This document shows positions 21,847 through 33,001 of a stretch of DNA of 64,000 nucleotides, one piece after another (within the stretch, counting starts at the first letter, position 1; the number at the start of each line of letters is the position of its first letter). Location of the stretch: contig NC_073746.1 in assembly GCF_029784135.1 (NCBI RefSeq), positions 108,904,661-108,968,660 on the forward strand. Reading direction: 5' to 3'. Source of the DNA: Toxorhynchites rutilus septentrionalis. Lineage: Eukaryota > Arthropoda > Insecta > Diptera > Culicidae. The translations under genes and the position numbers were made by a program. A model generated the notes under the pieces. That model was not told where the DNA came from. It worked only from the letters and a program-made list of their open reading frames with translations, and searched no databases.

Positions 21847-23335
21847 TTGAACTTGTTTTTTCATCTAACGAAAGCTCTCAACTCAAAACCGAACAATTTT
21901 ACTCTACAGCATAGTTTTGAAGAGCATGTGTTTGAAAAATATGACTTGTGGTCAGCATTGATCTCCTGCCACGATTTAAAGAAAACAGCTGCAGAATCCA
22001 ACAGTGAACTACAAACATTTTTGGACGAAGATGGCACTCAAACGCAAAAACATATCGCGAGTCAATTCAATGTTATTCAAGAAGCCGTCTCAATTCTTTT
22101 GAAGGCCACATTGGCTGAATGAAAGACAGCAGAAAAACCGAAAAATTACATGTTGAAGGCTACTCGCCAGGTACAAAAATAAATCATTTCTCCATCAGAT
22201 TGTGACGGGCGATGATTACTGGATTTACTTCGAGAATCCTAAGTATCAAAGATCTTGAGTAAGTCCAAACCAGCAAACATTAAATCGCATAACAAGCGTA
22301 TATATAACACCATATGCCCTAAAATTTGGTTGGCATATAATGCGCCTAACTGGCATATGCATGCAAAAGTGGAGGCCATATACATACATGGCAAATGCTT
22401 ACCGAATTTATTTGGATGAATATGCAACTTTGACCGGCTATAATAGCGATTATGTATACGATTTATTACCGACATGGAAAAAAAAACAAAATCGCCATTT
22501 TTATATATGAGTATTTATGTCCGTGGAAATAATAATTGATTGATTGACTTATGTTGGGAGTGGAATATGAATGTTTAAAATGACACAGATTGATGTTTGG
22601 TGAAAACTGCTCCGATGTGGGTTCGAACTCCGGTCGTCTGGATTATCATCCACCAGCTATCTCGCGCGGCTATCTGAAATTTAATTCAACAGCGGTTAAA
22701 ACTTTTTAGTGCATCAGCATTTCATTGACATTTCAATATGATGTAATATGTTCTTTATTAGGATCTAATATGATTACTGTTTCATGATTTTCTTCAGCAT
22801 GCAACACGATTTACTACAGTACTGAATCGATTTAAATTATACGCTTATACGACACATAAACTGCATCAGCGTAATATACGCATATGATGCGGATTAAATA
22901 TATTTTACGACAATATACATAATAAAATTGATGTTTATTATACCGAATTGCGACTTAATTTGATAATGGTATATAAAATCGAGTTTTTACATTTTATGCG
23001 ATTTTAAATATACACGATACATACTTTGATTGATATTATATGCGATTCTGATTTATTCGGATTTCTTGTAAGACTTGGCACGTGCAAAATTATACGATTT
23101 AATGTTTGCTGGGAAGGTAACCAGCAACATTGGTTGCACGGTCAAATGGCTATGAAAGGAGAACAAAGCAGAGTACCAAAAAGGCAATACAAAAATTTGT
23201 TTTTGCATGATAATGCTCCATCACACACTGCCAAACGAGCAAGTAAATGATTGATTCACTTGATTGGGAAGTTCTTTTACATGCCGATTACTGACCAACT
23301 TGGTTTGCTCCATCGCTTAAGATTATTTTATCGAA
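21847..23335 (+). pseudogene. mariner transposase, split by a TIR element
   Basis: DD34D-type mariner transposase relic. The N-terminal part (to 22122) has FEEHVFEKYDLWSALISC and ELQTFLDEDGTQTQKHIASQ, the second HTH block. Then, in other frames, FLHQIVTGDDYWIYFENP carries the first catalytic Asp (TGDxxWIYFEN). An 843-bp TIR element (22270-23112) interrupts the gene, after which LHGQMAMKGE and NLFLHDNAPSHTAK give the second catalytic Asp (HDNA/RPH motif). The third catalytic site is lost. Stops and frameshifts throughout; not functional. Confidence 0.8.
22270..23112. mobile_element. TIR element inserted in mariner
   Basis: Ends CCAGCAAACATTAAATCG / CGATTTAATGTTTGCTGG. About 843 bp, rich in TATA and CGTATA, no coding frame. 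It contains a tRNA-like patch (22612-22680; box-B-like GGGTTCGAACTCC on the plus strand, GAGTTCGAACCC on the minus). Related copies at 28407-28880 and 38225-38969. Confidence 0.8.
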
Positions 23336-24030
23336 AAGCGTCAGTATAATGCAAACGCCATCGCTTGAGTCTGTCAGGCAGCACACGAGCACACGAAGTT
23401 GAATTCTTTAGCCAGTTGAGCGAATATCATTCAATCTCAAAAGTGTCCAATTACGGCGGTCGGCGAGTTGCCGAAAATTCTGGAGACTCCTTCTTGACAA
23501 TATACAAATATGATCCCATGAGCATGCCAAATATTTAACTAAAATACCATTTGTAGACGGAAAACGCCACTGAAAATCTGATGTATAGTTTCCGGCATCT
23601 TATTCAATATCCAAAGTATTTTCAAGAGGGTATTCTAGTATATAGGTCCGAACAAATAATATAAATGACATTTTTACTGTGTATTATTCAACTATTTGTT
23701 TATCAATCTGTTGAAAACACAAAAATGTTAAAACGAGAAAAAAAAACAGTATTAAAAAAGCTACAACCTGTTAAAGTGGAGGCGTTCCAAAAAAAAACAG
23801 TGCCATGATGTATACGATTCCAGCCCTCCTGGTTATCCGAATTGAAAAAAAAAATTCGGTAGATTCTTAAGGCATATTCTAGTCTAGATATTTGAGAAAC
23901 ATGTTTTTCTCGAAACTAGTTTTATCAAACTGGCGTACATGATATCCCAACTTCTACTGAAGCGATTTTTGTCGAATTTATATGAATACAATCTGTATGT
24001 AACTCTATATCACATGAACTAATAAAAATA
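23336..24030. other. Left flank of histone element; long TIR
   Basis: 23803-23935 is inverted-repeated at 26655-27165: 'acgattccagccct...ggttat' and 'gtttttctcgaaactagttt' recur on the opposite strand. These look like the two ends of one transposon that now surrounds 24031-26488. Confidence 0.55.
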
Positions 24031-24489
24031 TTTTTGACGTAGGACTACGTCTAACCGGAAGATATAGGGGGTGAAATGGAAATCTAGGCCCTGAATAAGT
24101 AGGAAAAAATGCAAGATTTGGAACGCTTATAACTCGAGCATTTCTCAATAGATCGCAAAGGTTTTTGCATCAATTGATAGGAAATATATCTACGCATCTA
24201 TCATAACGAATAACATTTCATTTTTCTTGAGATAAATAATTGAATAATTGTGAAATATCAAGCATTGTCCAATTGCACTATGTGCCCATTTCTGATTGGT
24301 CCATTTTGTGCTCCTCAAATCGTACCGACCAATACGGGCAACCAGAGCAGCAGCGAAATAGAATGAAGCACGATTGGAAAGGAAAAAAAAAAAATGAACG
24401 AAACATTGGTCGCAGTCTCACACATGCGTAATTCTCGAGCCAGCCAGTCAGCTTAAAAATCCCCGCTCCGCTGCCGTAACGATCATTCT

Positions 24490-24684
24490 TTGTGTGGACA
24501 CCGACTGGACAACATCGTTGCTGGACGAGCTGGACGGCGAGGGATCGAGTGCCTTTCTCAAGGCAAAGAGGGTGGAGGTGGTAGCGCTGGAGTAGAGTAG
24601 AGTTTTCAAAGGGCCTTTCTCAAGGCTAGAGACGAATGAACCGTAAAAGTTTAAAGTCTCTATAATACAATACCTTCCTTCCTT
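24490..24684 (+). mobile_element. SINE-like insertion, 16-bp target duplication
   Basis: Inserted into the histone element; CCGTAACGATCATTCT is duplicated on both sides (24474-24489 and 24685-24700). The body resembles 37086-37160; the 3' end has the hairpin TAGAGAC (24627) ... GTCTCTA (24656) and a CTTCC microsatellite tail. Confidence 0.85.
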
Positions 24685-24763
24685 CCGTAACGATCATTCT
24701 CATTCAAACCGTACACCACATCAGTTCGCATCACAACACATCAACGAACCAACCCAAGCAGCC

Positions 24764-25140
24764 ATGTCTGGACATGGTAAAGGAGGAAAAGTGAAGGGAA
24801 AGGCAGAATCCCGCTCGAACCGTGTTGGTCTCGAGTTCCCCGCAAGGGTAGCTAGGCCGAGCGCGTTAGTACCAGTGCACCAGTCCACCTAGCCTGCGTT
24901 ATATAGTTTCGGCCGCCGAAGTGATCGAGTTAGCTGGCAAAGCTGCTCGCGACGATAAGAAAACCCACATTCGGAACAGAACACATTCGGTTCGGTGGAC
25001 ATCAAGACAACAGGCAGTTGCAGCGAGCGGCGAGTGGCAAACGCAATCGCAAAACGGCAGCTGGTAGCAGAAGAAAAAAGTTTGTTCTTTATACAAACTG
25101 CTTTGGTGGTAAATCCAGAACAAGGCGGCATCGAGGGCGT
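24764..25140 (+). pseudogene. Histone H2A pseudogene, copy A of third element
   Basis: Same structure as 6047-6420: [20 protein letters not shown], deletion after FP, stop, then AAEVIELAGKAARDDKK in another frame. The shared deletion shows that H2A was already broken before the element multiplied. A few private substitutions (Lys15 to Glu; Val-Gly-Leu instead of Val-Asp-Leu). Confidence 0.85.
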
Positions 25141-25207
25141 TCGAAATGTTTTTTTTTCAAAACCGCGAGTACAAAGTTTTCTAAATTGGAACCATTCCAT
25201 AAAACAC

Positions 25208-25223
25208 GGCGCTTATCAGGGCC
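25208..25223 (+). terminator. Decayed histone-type stem-loop
   Basis: GGCGCTTATCAGGGCC, counterpart of 6491-6506 with one more change in the loop-proximal part. Confidence 0.5.
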
Positions 25224-25640
25224 ATTAAACCTTCCAAAAAAGAGTTTACGAAATACAGTTCAATGCATTCTAAAATAATATCCAAAATAATAATAAAACA
25301 CAAATTGATTTTTTCATAATTTGTTTGCCAGGATCTGATGAGTATGTGAATTTGTCAGTTGTTCTGAGCTTATTGATAGTTGGGGACTTACCTGATTATT
25401 CAATTTTCACCAATTCTCAAATTGTTTCCAGATTGAAAGTACAGTAATTTACAATTAGTTCGACAGTTAGCTAATTGGACGGACATGTAATGCGACATAT
25501 TTAGTTGGACATTTTTGTAAACATAGAGATCCAAATTATGACCCCACATTGAAAGTCGACACTGTACCACTGTCATCGCAAATGTTCAATTACAGGTTAA
25601 AATCACCTCCAATGCGACACTGAGTGGTGCTTCGGCACGT

Positions 25641-26264
25641 CGTGGGGTCTTTTAAATTGATCATTCAGTTTTTACAAACCCATGTATGGTGTCCGAATTA
25701 AAAGTGGCTTCAAATTACAACACATTGTATGCAGGATGGCATTAACGAATTTTCTCGGTAGCAAGAACTGCTTTCTTTGGTTGATAACTGATGTTGAAAA
25801 TTGACTGACGTTACATCTGCATTGCATAGAGAAATAACTAAGGAGCAACACGATGAGCTATGTATTTCCTGCTGATCTGTCCTTATTTTAAAGGACTTTA
25901 ATCCGAAGGTCATTCGTCCCTGTATTTACTGTTGGTTTTTCAGAACGCTTATAGCTCGTTTATTTCTCGACAGATCGTAGAGTTCGTCTCCAAAACCTCA
26001 GTTCTTTTTCATTTTTATTTACTTTGTTTGCGGAGACTACAAATCTTACAATTCATTCGTCTCCGAAACCACAGCTTAAGGTACGGTAATGTGCTCAATA
26101 GTGAAATATATGATAGTGAACGAGCTGATGACTACCTATGTATTCCCTATCACAGTCATCATTTTGATTGTACAATATGTGTATACGCCGAAAGATGCCC
26201 GACGTTGAACATTTAATAAGTACAAAGCCTTCAGAAAAAAATCAAGAATCAAGTTTGTAAAAAA
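25641..26264. other. Replacement segment inside third element
   Basis: Not present in the palindrome arms. It includes 'aacgcttatagctcgtttat', similar to the 5' region of the family (5617 onward), as if part of another family member were nested here, and a phrase (ttaatccgaaggtcattcgt) also found near 43620. A 94-codon frame at 25932-26216 has a TIR-free, unrecognised content. Confidence 0.45.
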
Positions 26265-26286
26265 AACGCAAAAACACAACACCAAA

Positions 26287-26302
26287 GGTTCTTTTCAGAA
26301 CC
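26287..26302 (+). terminator. Perfect histone-type 3' stem-loop
   Basis: GGTTCTTTTCAGAACC: perfect 6-bp stem, TTTC loop, preceded by CACCAAA and followed by CCCAACA, as in replication-dependent histone mRNAs. Confidence 0.8.
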
Positions 26303-26488
26303 CCCAACATGTTCATAAAGAGTAAACAGTAAACTAATCCATTTTTCAGGTAGATAGGTAGGTATTCACGTAGGAGAAGAAAATAAAACAATATATTTAA
26401 AATATATATTTAGCAAAAGTTGTCCCCTTTGTATAGTCCTACGTCACTCCGGTTATGTCACCGACATTACCCACCCGTCTTTTTTTTT

Positions 26489-27266
26489 AATTTCACTATT
26501 TAAAAAAAAGGGTAACATAAAAAAAACCTTTTGAACAACATTTTTTTTCTTGAAACGGCTGCTATTTCGTCAAAAAGCAGGGATTTGACTCGTCCGAGGT
26601 TGATGCGATAGCGGCATCTTTACTGATTCAGAATCTGTCTTATTTTTTTATTTCAGATAACCTGAAGGGCTGGAATCGTGTACGCCATGGCCCAACTTCA
26701 TTTTGAACCTCCTCACTTCATCCGCATGTAACTATTTTAATTAGGAATATTCATTTTCCGTTCAATTCCAGTTATATAGTTAAAGATGGATAAACAAATA
26801 ATCAAATATGGATAGTATAAATATAAATATATTCTTTGTTTTATTTTTTTTCGGAGTTCAAAAAAACGTGTGATATTCAACCTCTTCACTAGAATACCTT
26901 CTTACTCATTAGAGATCCCGCTATGATATGAACATCAGACAAGCCAAAAAATAAAGACAAAGTGCCTGTCGTTTGAAAAAAAGTCTTTCAAGTGACGATG
27001 AAAAAAAAAATTAAATTAAAAGATTATAATTTTTCTATTGACGACAGAGATATGTGTAAAGATTTATTCACGTCAAATTTGAAATAAATCAGTGCAGTAG
27101 AACTTGGTTCAGGAAAACTAGTTTCGAGAAAAACACGTTTGAAGTTTTGAGTCAAGGCTGTACCAGATTAGGTACCGTATCACTAAAATGGCAATAACTT
27201 GGTAAATAATGGAATTTTCATTAAAAACTTTCAAATATGGGTATAATTTTTTTTTACTCTTTCATA
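26489..27266. other. Right flank of third histone element
   Basis: 26655-27165 is the inverted partner of 23803-23935 (see there). No gene. Confidence 0.5.
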
Positions 27267-27440
27267 GGGCCCTATTCCAGAAAACGAGTCGAGAAGACGA
27301 GCGCTCGTCTAGTTTGTTTTGGTATTCCAGATGACGAGCTTGACAAAAAACAGACGAGGAACTCGTCTGAGCCGACGGATTAAAATCCAGTGTCTGAACT
27401 GTCAGCCCGACGAGCTCAGTTTGTTTTGATCAAGGTGTAT
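27267..27440 (+). mobile_element. One end of the GGGCCC-TIR MITE
   Basis: Begins GGGCCCTATTCCAGAAAACG like the MITE at 8081 and continues with a diverged interior; no right end is found. Confidence 0.65.
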
Positions 27441-27455
27441 ATATATAAATATCAA

Positions 27456-28029
27456 CGTGCTCCCGTGGCCGAGTGGTTAGCGTCCCACATTATTATGCCG
27501 GGGGTTTGGGTTCGATTCCCGTTCTGGCCGGGTGATTTTTCGTCAAAGGAATTTCGTCCGACTTGCACTGTGGTCACGCGTATTCTAGAACTTGCCACTC
27601 CAGAATACATTCAAGGCGTGTTTGTGTTAGAAATCTCAACTAAGTCTTCTTCTTCTTCAATGGCACTAACGTTCCTAGAGGAACTTCGCCGTCTCAACGT
27701 AGTACTACTTGCGTCATTTTTTTTATTAGTACTTAGTTGAGATTTCTATGCCAAATAACACGCCTTGAATGCATTCTGAGTGGCAAGCTCTAGAATACGC
27801 GTGATCACAGTGCAAGTCGGAGGAAATTTCTTTGACGAAAAATTCCCCCGACCAGAACGGGAATCGAACCCGAACACCCGGCATGTTAGTTATGACGCTA
27901 ACCACTCGGCCAAGGGATACCTCAACTAATCTCAACTAAGTACTACTAATAAAAATTACGCAAGTAATACCTACGTTGAGAAGGCCAAAGTTCCACTGGT
28001 AACGTTAGCGCCATCCAAGAAGAAGAAGA
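27456..28029 (+). mobile_element. Feilai-like SINE, interrupted
   Basis: Head and body 27456-27644 (box A TGGCCGAGTGGTTAGCG; box B GGTTCGATTCCCG), 3' tail 27941-28029. The two parts were one SINE that another SINE entered. Flanks resemble a target duplication (atataaatatca / atataaaaatatca). Confidence 0.85.
27645..27927 (-). mobile_element. Feilai-like SINE inserted in another SINE
   Basis: Complete SINE on the minus strand. AATCTCAACTAAG is present on both sides (27632-27644 and 27928-27940), a 13-bp target duplication. Confidence 0.9.
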
Positions 28030-28406
28030 TATAAAAATATCAGGTGATGTAATCATGCGATATGTACCTTGAGCCATACTGGAATTGTTGTCGGTATTGT
28101 TTACAATCAGACTGTCGCCGACTACGTCACCCATAGAATATACAGATTGGAGATGCTACACAATCTAATACGGAGTCTAAGCTTTAGTTGCTTTTAGTTT
28201 GTCAATTAATGAATTGCTGTTACAAGTGGTCTTCAAAGAAAAGTGTTATTCTGAAACCGAGAATGGTAGCAAAGTATTGTTATGATTCGAAGCGGCGAAT
28301 GTGAATGGAACCAGAAAAATCTGGGATTGGTTCGATGCAAGCGGCAAGGGTAAACTGTTCAATCAAATGAAGAAAGTAGCTGCTTTTATTCGGATGTATA
28401 AAACTC

Positions 28407-28880
28407 CCAGCAAACATTAAATCGTATAATTTTGCACGTGCCAAGTCTTACAAGAAATCCGAATAAATCATAATCGCATATAATAGCAATCAAAGTATGT
28501 ATCGTGTATATTTGAAATCGCATAAAATGTAAAAACTCGATTTTATATACCATTATCAAATTAAGTCGCAATTCGGTATAGTAAACATCAATTTTATGAT
28601 GTACATTGTCGTAAAATATATTTAATCCGCATCTTGAGACGAACCAGCCCAGGAGGCTGAAAGTCTCAAAAATAAAGAAAAAAAAAATTAATCCGCATCA
28701 TATGCGTATATTACGCTGATGCAGTATGTGTGTCGTATAAGCGTATAATTTAAATCGATTCAGTACTGTAGTAAATCGTGTTGCATGCTGAAGAAAATCA
28801 TGAAACAGTAAATAATATTAGATCCTAATAAAGAACATATTACATCATATTGAAATGTCAATGAAATGCTGATGCACTCG
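28407..28880 (-). mobile_element. Truncated copy of the CCAGCAAACATT element
   Basis: Inverted relative to 22270-23112, matching its right half. Broken by a 54-bp retro-insertion at 28634-28687. Confidence 0.8.
28634..28687 (+). mobile_element. 54-bp SINE-tail insertion
   Basis: Consists only of the 3' hairpin TTGAGAC...GTCTCAA and an A-rich tail, flanked by TTAATCCGCATC on both sides (28622-28633; 28688-28699). It is a severely 5'-truncated retro-insertion. Confidence 0.85.
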
Positions 28881-29182
28881 AAAATGATGAAATGCACTCG
28901 AAATGGCTGATGTTCGATGAAAGTAAAGGTGGCCGTACACTGTTTGCCCGGAGGTCAAATATTTGATATTTTTTGACAGATAAGGTTTGATTTGATATTT
29001 GTACAAATACTATTTTGTTTGCCACTCTTCAATTTCCAACAGTAGTAAACAATATCAAACACCGAACATGAAAAAAATCAACTGAAATATTCAAGGTAAC
29101 CTAACCATGTACCGACAGGTTCGAAGAACAGACTGAAAAAATATTTTAGGCATCCAATAATGGAATATTTGCTTGTCGTGTT

Positions 29183-30004
29183 TGTTGGAGGAATCACCGA
29201 CCACCTTTGTTATAAACACCATGGATTCGTACCCCTTGTAATGTCATTATTTCAGTAGTTGCAACCAAGGTGCTTATATCAATGTATAACAGGTGAAGCA
29301 ACATCATCACTTCAATTAGAAGGGGATTACGGTTTGTGGAGCGGGGGTTGTTTGTTTTGTTATTGCTAGGATACGCCATTTTTGCATTTCCACATGCGAG
29401 AGTAGTGGATATGAGAATGAAATTCTACAAAATCATTCTATCTTTTTCATATAAATTCGCGAAACCCGAACATAGTAGGCATCGTTCGAATAAGCGTTGT
29501 AGCAGTTTGTAGAGAGCCGCCGGCAGCGTTCTGATGCTGTTTGTAAACAATACCGACAGCATTTCCAATATGGCTGAAAGTGCATTTCATATGATTGTTT
29601 CACCTACATATAGAGGCGCCTTGGTTTGTATAGCGTTGCAACCAAGGGAATGATTTTGTAGAATTTCATTCTCATATCCACTACTCTCGCATGTGGAAAT
29701 GCAAAAATGGCGTATCCTAGCAATAACAAAACAAACAACCCCCGCTCCACAAACCGTAATCCCCTTCTAATCGAAGTGATGATGTTGCTTCACCTGTTAT
29801 ACATTGATATAAGCGCCTTGATACAAACTAATAATGCAGTGACAGTTACATTTTTGTACCAGTTAGAAATTATATCCCGTAGAATAAAGACGTGTGATTA
29901 TTGAGAAAGTATCTTTAATACGATTACGGATGTGTTCCTTTCTTTTTTCTTGCTCCGCTACTTCGCCGGTTCGTTTCGTGTTAAATCTGCGGGTTCTGCC
30001 CACA
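29183..30004 (+). repeat. copia 5' LTR with a MITE inside
   Basis: Matches the 3' LTR (34078-34350) at 29183-29265 and 29821-30004; the middle is a 555-bp insertion. LTR body about 270 bp; AATAAA near 29882. Confidence 0.9.
29266..29820. mobile_element. TIR element in the 5' LTR
   Basis: Long inverted arms of about 185 bp: CAAGGTGCTTATATCAATG at the left, its counterpart ending CGCCTTG at the right. The middle contains GTTTGTATAGCGTTGCAACC (29633-29652), an inverted copy of the LTR target region, next to another CGCCTTG end, so the insertion has been rearranged. The element is absent from the 3' LTR. Confidence 0.75.
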
Positions 30005-30019
30005 GGTTATGGGCCCAGA
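30005..30019 (+). promoter_or_regulatory. copia primer-binding site
   Basis: GGTTATGGGCCCAG directly after the LTR, the same internal initiator-tRNA-Met sequence used by Drosophila copia, as far as I recall. Confidence 0.75.
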
Positions 30020-30138
30020 ACGTGTAAAGTGCGGGACATTGTTCGGAAGAAAAGGAATCGGGACTGTTGAGTGCGCTGATAGAGTGACTCCATATTTTTC
30101 CGTTGCGTGAACCACGTGAAAATTTTCATTCTTCAAAG

Positions 30139-30878
30139 ATGGCGGACGGTGCAAAAGTTTCTTTTCCGAAGCTCAGACAAACGAATTGGGGCTCATGGAA
30201 GCAGCGCATGGAATGGCTGCTGGAGCGTGAAGATCTTTGGGAAGTGATAAATATTGCGAAACCAGAATCCGAAACGGAAGAATGGAGGGCTCGAGACCGA
30301 AAAGCACGTGCCAATATTGGACTCTTTTTGGATGAAAGCCAGTTCAAAGTCGTGAGAAATTATGATAGCGCTCGTGCTATGTGGAATGCGTTCAAAGAGC
30401 ACCACGAAAAAGTGCCATGTCGACGATTGTACACTACTTGAATATGTTGTGTAGTGCTAGTATGTCAGAGGGCGGTTGCATGGAAACGCACCTTGAGCAC
30501 ATGGAAGATTTGTTCGATAAGCTTGCCGCTGCGGGCCAGAATCTCGAAGAATCGTTACGTATTGCGATGGTGTTTCGCAGTGTGCCATCATCATATTTGA
30601 GTTTGGTGCAAGGTTTACAGAGTCAGGTTAACCCGGACTGGACTGTGCAAATTGTGAAAAATCGTTTACTAGAAGAATATCGCCAACGTCAGAATCGCAG
30701 TAAATCGCTTACACAAAATGTAAAAGCGATGAGGTTAGATGCGGGAACCAATAAGAAAGAGCGTGTGTGTTATTTTTGTCAGCAGCCAGGTCACCTTCGG
30801 AAGCATTGTAAAAAGTGGCTTGCTCAGAAGAAGGTTGAAAGTGAAAATAAGTCAAAGGGACAGAGTGATAAAACATGA
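30139..30878 (+). pseudogene. copia gag region
   Basis: Frame 1 from the ATG at 30139 gives the copia Gag N-terminus (FPKLRQTNWGSWKQRMEWLL; LW after the first helix). A frame change near 30410-30420 moves to frame 3, which continues through LEHMEDLFDKLAAAGQ and ends in a CCHC zinc knuckle, CYFCQQPGHLRKHC, at about 30766-30810. Stop at 30876. Confidence 0.85.
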
Positions 30879-30879
30879 A

Positions 30880-33001
30880 AAAGCTAAACATGCTGATGGT
30901 CCAGATGACGCCAACGGTAGTGCGGTATGTTTCGTGGCCGGTACAGTTATTCGAAATAGCTGGGTAATCGATAGTGGTTCCACATGCCATATGACAAGTG
31001 ACAGATCGTTTTTCGCGGAGTTAAATGACAGTGTTGATTCCACAGTAACATTGGCCGACGGAAATAAAACCAAAGCAACGGGAATCGGTAACGGTATTGT
31101 GTACGGTGAGAACGCGTGAGAGAGTCGAAATTACTCTGAAAAATGTACTCTATGTTCCGAAATTAGACGGCGGGTTGATTTCCGTGGGAACGTTAGTCGC
31201 GAATGGTTTTCTCGTGAAGTTCGGTGTGTCGGGTTGTGAAATATGCAATGATCGCGGTAAAGTGGTAGTTATCGGAGAAAAGTGCGGTAGTCTGTATAGG
31301 CTGAAAATTCGAGAGTCTTCAACGAAGGTAGCTGGTGATCACCATGAGCGGCATACGTGGCATCGTCGAGTCGGGCACAGAGAACCCGATGTTTTACGAC
31401 GTTTGGAATCGGAGGATCTGGTGCGTGGATTCAAAATGAATGACTGTGGTGTGCGTAGCACATGTGAAAGCTGCTTGAAAGGTAAACTGACCCGAATGCC
31501 GTTCCCCGCGTTGAGCACGCGTAAGACTTCGAAGCCGCGGGAATTGATTCACACTGATTTGTGTGGACCCATGGAGAACACCACACCCTCAGGTAATCGA
31601 TACATTATTACAATGATTGACGACTATAGTCGGTATGCTGTGGTTTATTTACTGAAGAGCAAGGATGAAGCTGCCAGTAAAATCAAACAATATGTTCGTT
31701 GGGTGCACAATATGTTCGGTTTGAAGCCCCTCGTCATTCGCTCGGACGGTGGCGGCGAGTATGTGAACCGAGAGCTCCAAGAATTTTATGAATTGGAAGG
31801 AATTAAAGCGCAGTATACGATGCCTTATTCTCCTCAACAAAATGGGATAGCTGAACGTAAAAATCGATCGTTGCAAGAAATGGTTTTATGCATGTTAGCA
31901 GATGCGAATTTGCCAAAGTTATATTGGGGTGAGGCTGTAATGACGGCGGCATATCTCCAGAACCGTTTACCGTCACGCGTGATTAAGAAAACACCATTTG
32001 AGCTCTGGACAGGAGAGATACCAGATCTGTCTGATCTCAGAGTATTTGGATGTGACGCGTATGTGCAAGTTCCAGAACAGAAGCGATTGAAACTAGATTA
32101 CAAATCGGTGAAGCTTACTTTTGTGGGTTATGCAGAAGATAGAAAAGGTTTCAGATTTGTGGACCGTGGAACAAATAGAATTACTGTCAGTCGAGACGCT
32201 AAGTTCATTGAATTGGGAAACAGTACTGACAGAAATGAAAAACGAACTGAATCACCTGAAAATTTGCAACCGGAAGTAGAGCTTGAAATCACTGATAATG
32301 AACGCAATAATATCGAGGAAGTGAACAGCGATCCTGATGATGATAATGGTATTCTGTCATCCGACATTGAAGGTTGGAGTGATGCTGTTTCAGATGGTTC
32401 TATTCCAGCAGAAGATGTTCGTGTTCAGGAGGAGCAGGAAGTGCTGCCTCAAAATAGGCGTAACCGTGGTATTTTGCCTTCCCGTTATAGTGATTACGTT
32501 GTGAGCATCGTGAAGAATAGAGCTGAAGAACCGACGGATTACCGTGAAGCAATTCAGGAAACTGACTGGAAGGCAGCAATGAATCAGGAAATGGAGTCTC
32601 ATGCAGAAAACGGAACTTGGGACTTAGTACAGTTGCTACCTGGAAAGAAAGCTATTGGATCGCGCTGGGTATTTAAGCTGGAGCGTAATGAACAAGGTGA
32701 TGTTGTGAAACATAAGGCTAGACTTGTCGCCCAAGGTTATAAACAGCGATACGGTGAAGACTATCTGGATGTTTTTGCACCGGTTACGAGACAGGAAACT
32801 TTCCGAGTATTATTGGCGATAGCGGGGAAACGTGGTATGATTCTCAATCATTTTGACGTGAAAACGGCGTATTTACATGGAAAAATTGAGGAGGAGATTT
32901 ATATGCGGCAGCCCCCTGGATTTTCAGTTACTGGGAAGGAGAAATTTGTCTGTAAACTGAAAAAGAGCATCTATGGGCTCAAGCAGTCAGCGCGTTGTTG
33001 A
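30880..33001 (+). pseudogene. copia protease, integrase and RT start
   Basis: Frame 1: protease with SWVIDSGSTCHMT (catalytic D-S-G). A shift near 31100 leads to the long frame 31097-33001: pre-integrase HHCC (HRRVGH...CESCLKGK), integrase core with D (HTDLCGP), D (IRSDGGGEY) and E (NGIAERKNR), then reverse transcriptase from SRWVFKLERNEQGDVVKHKA through YLHGKIEEEIYMRQPPGF to KSIYGLKQSARC and a stop. About 630 codons remain open. Confidence 0.9.

Larger units (their letters stand above)
24031..26488 (+). mobile_element. Histone-derived element, third copy
   Basis: Same ends as the palindrome arms (T run + GACGTAGGACTACGTC; TAGTCCTACGTCACTCCGG ... CACCCGTC + T run). It follows the arm sequence to about 25640, with a 195-bp retro-insertion at 24490-24684, then about 600 bp of different sequence replaces the H2A copy B region, and the arm sequence returns at about 26265 with the 3' stem-loop. 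Confidence 0.8.
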
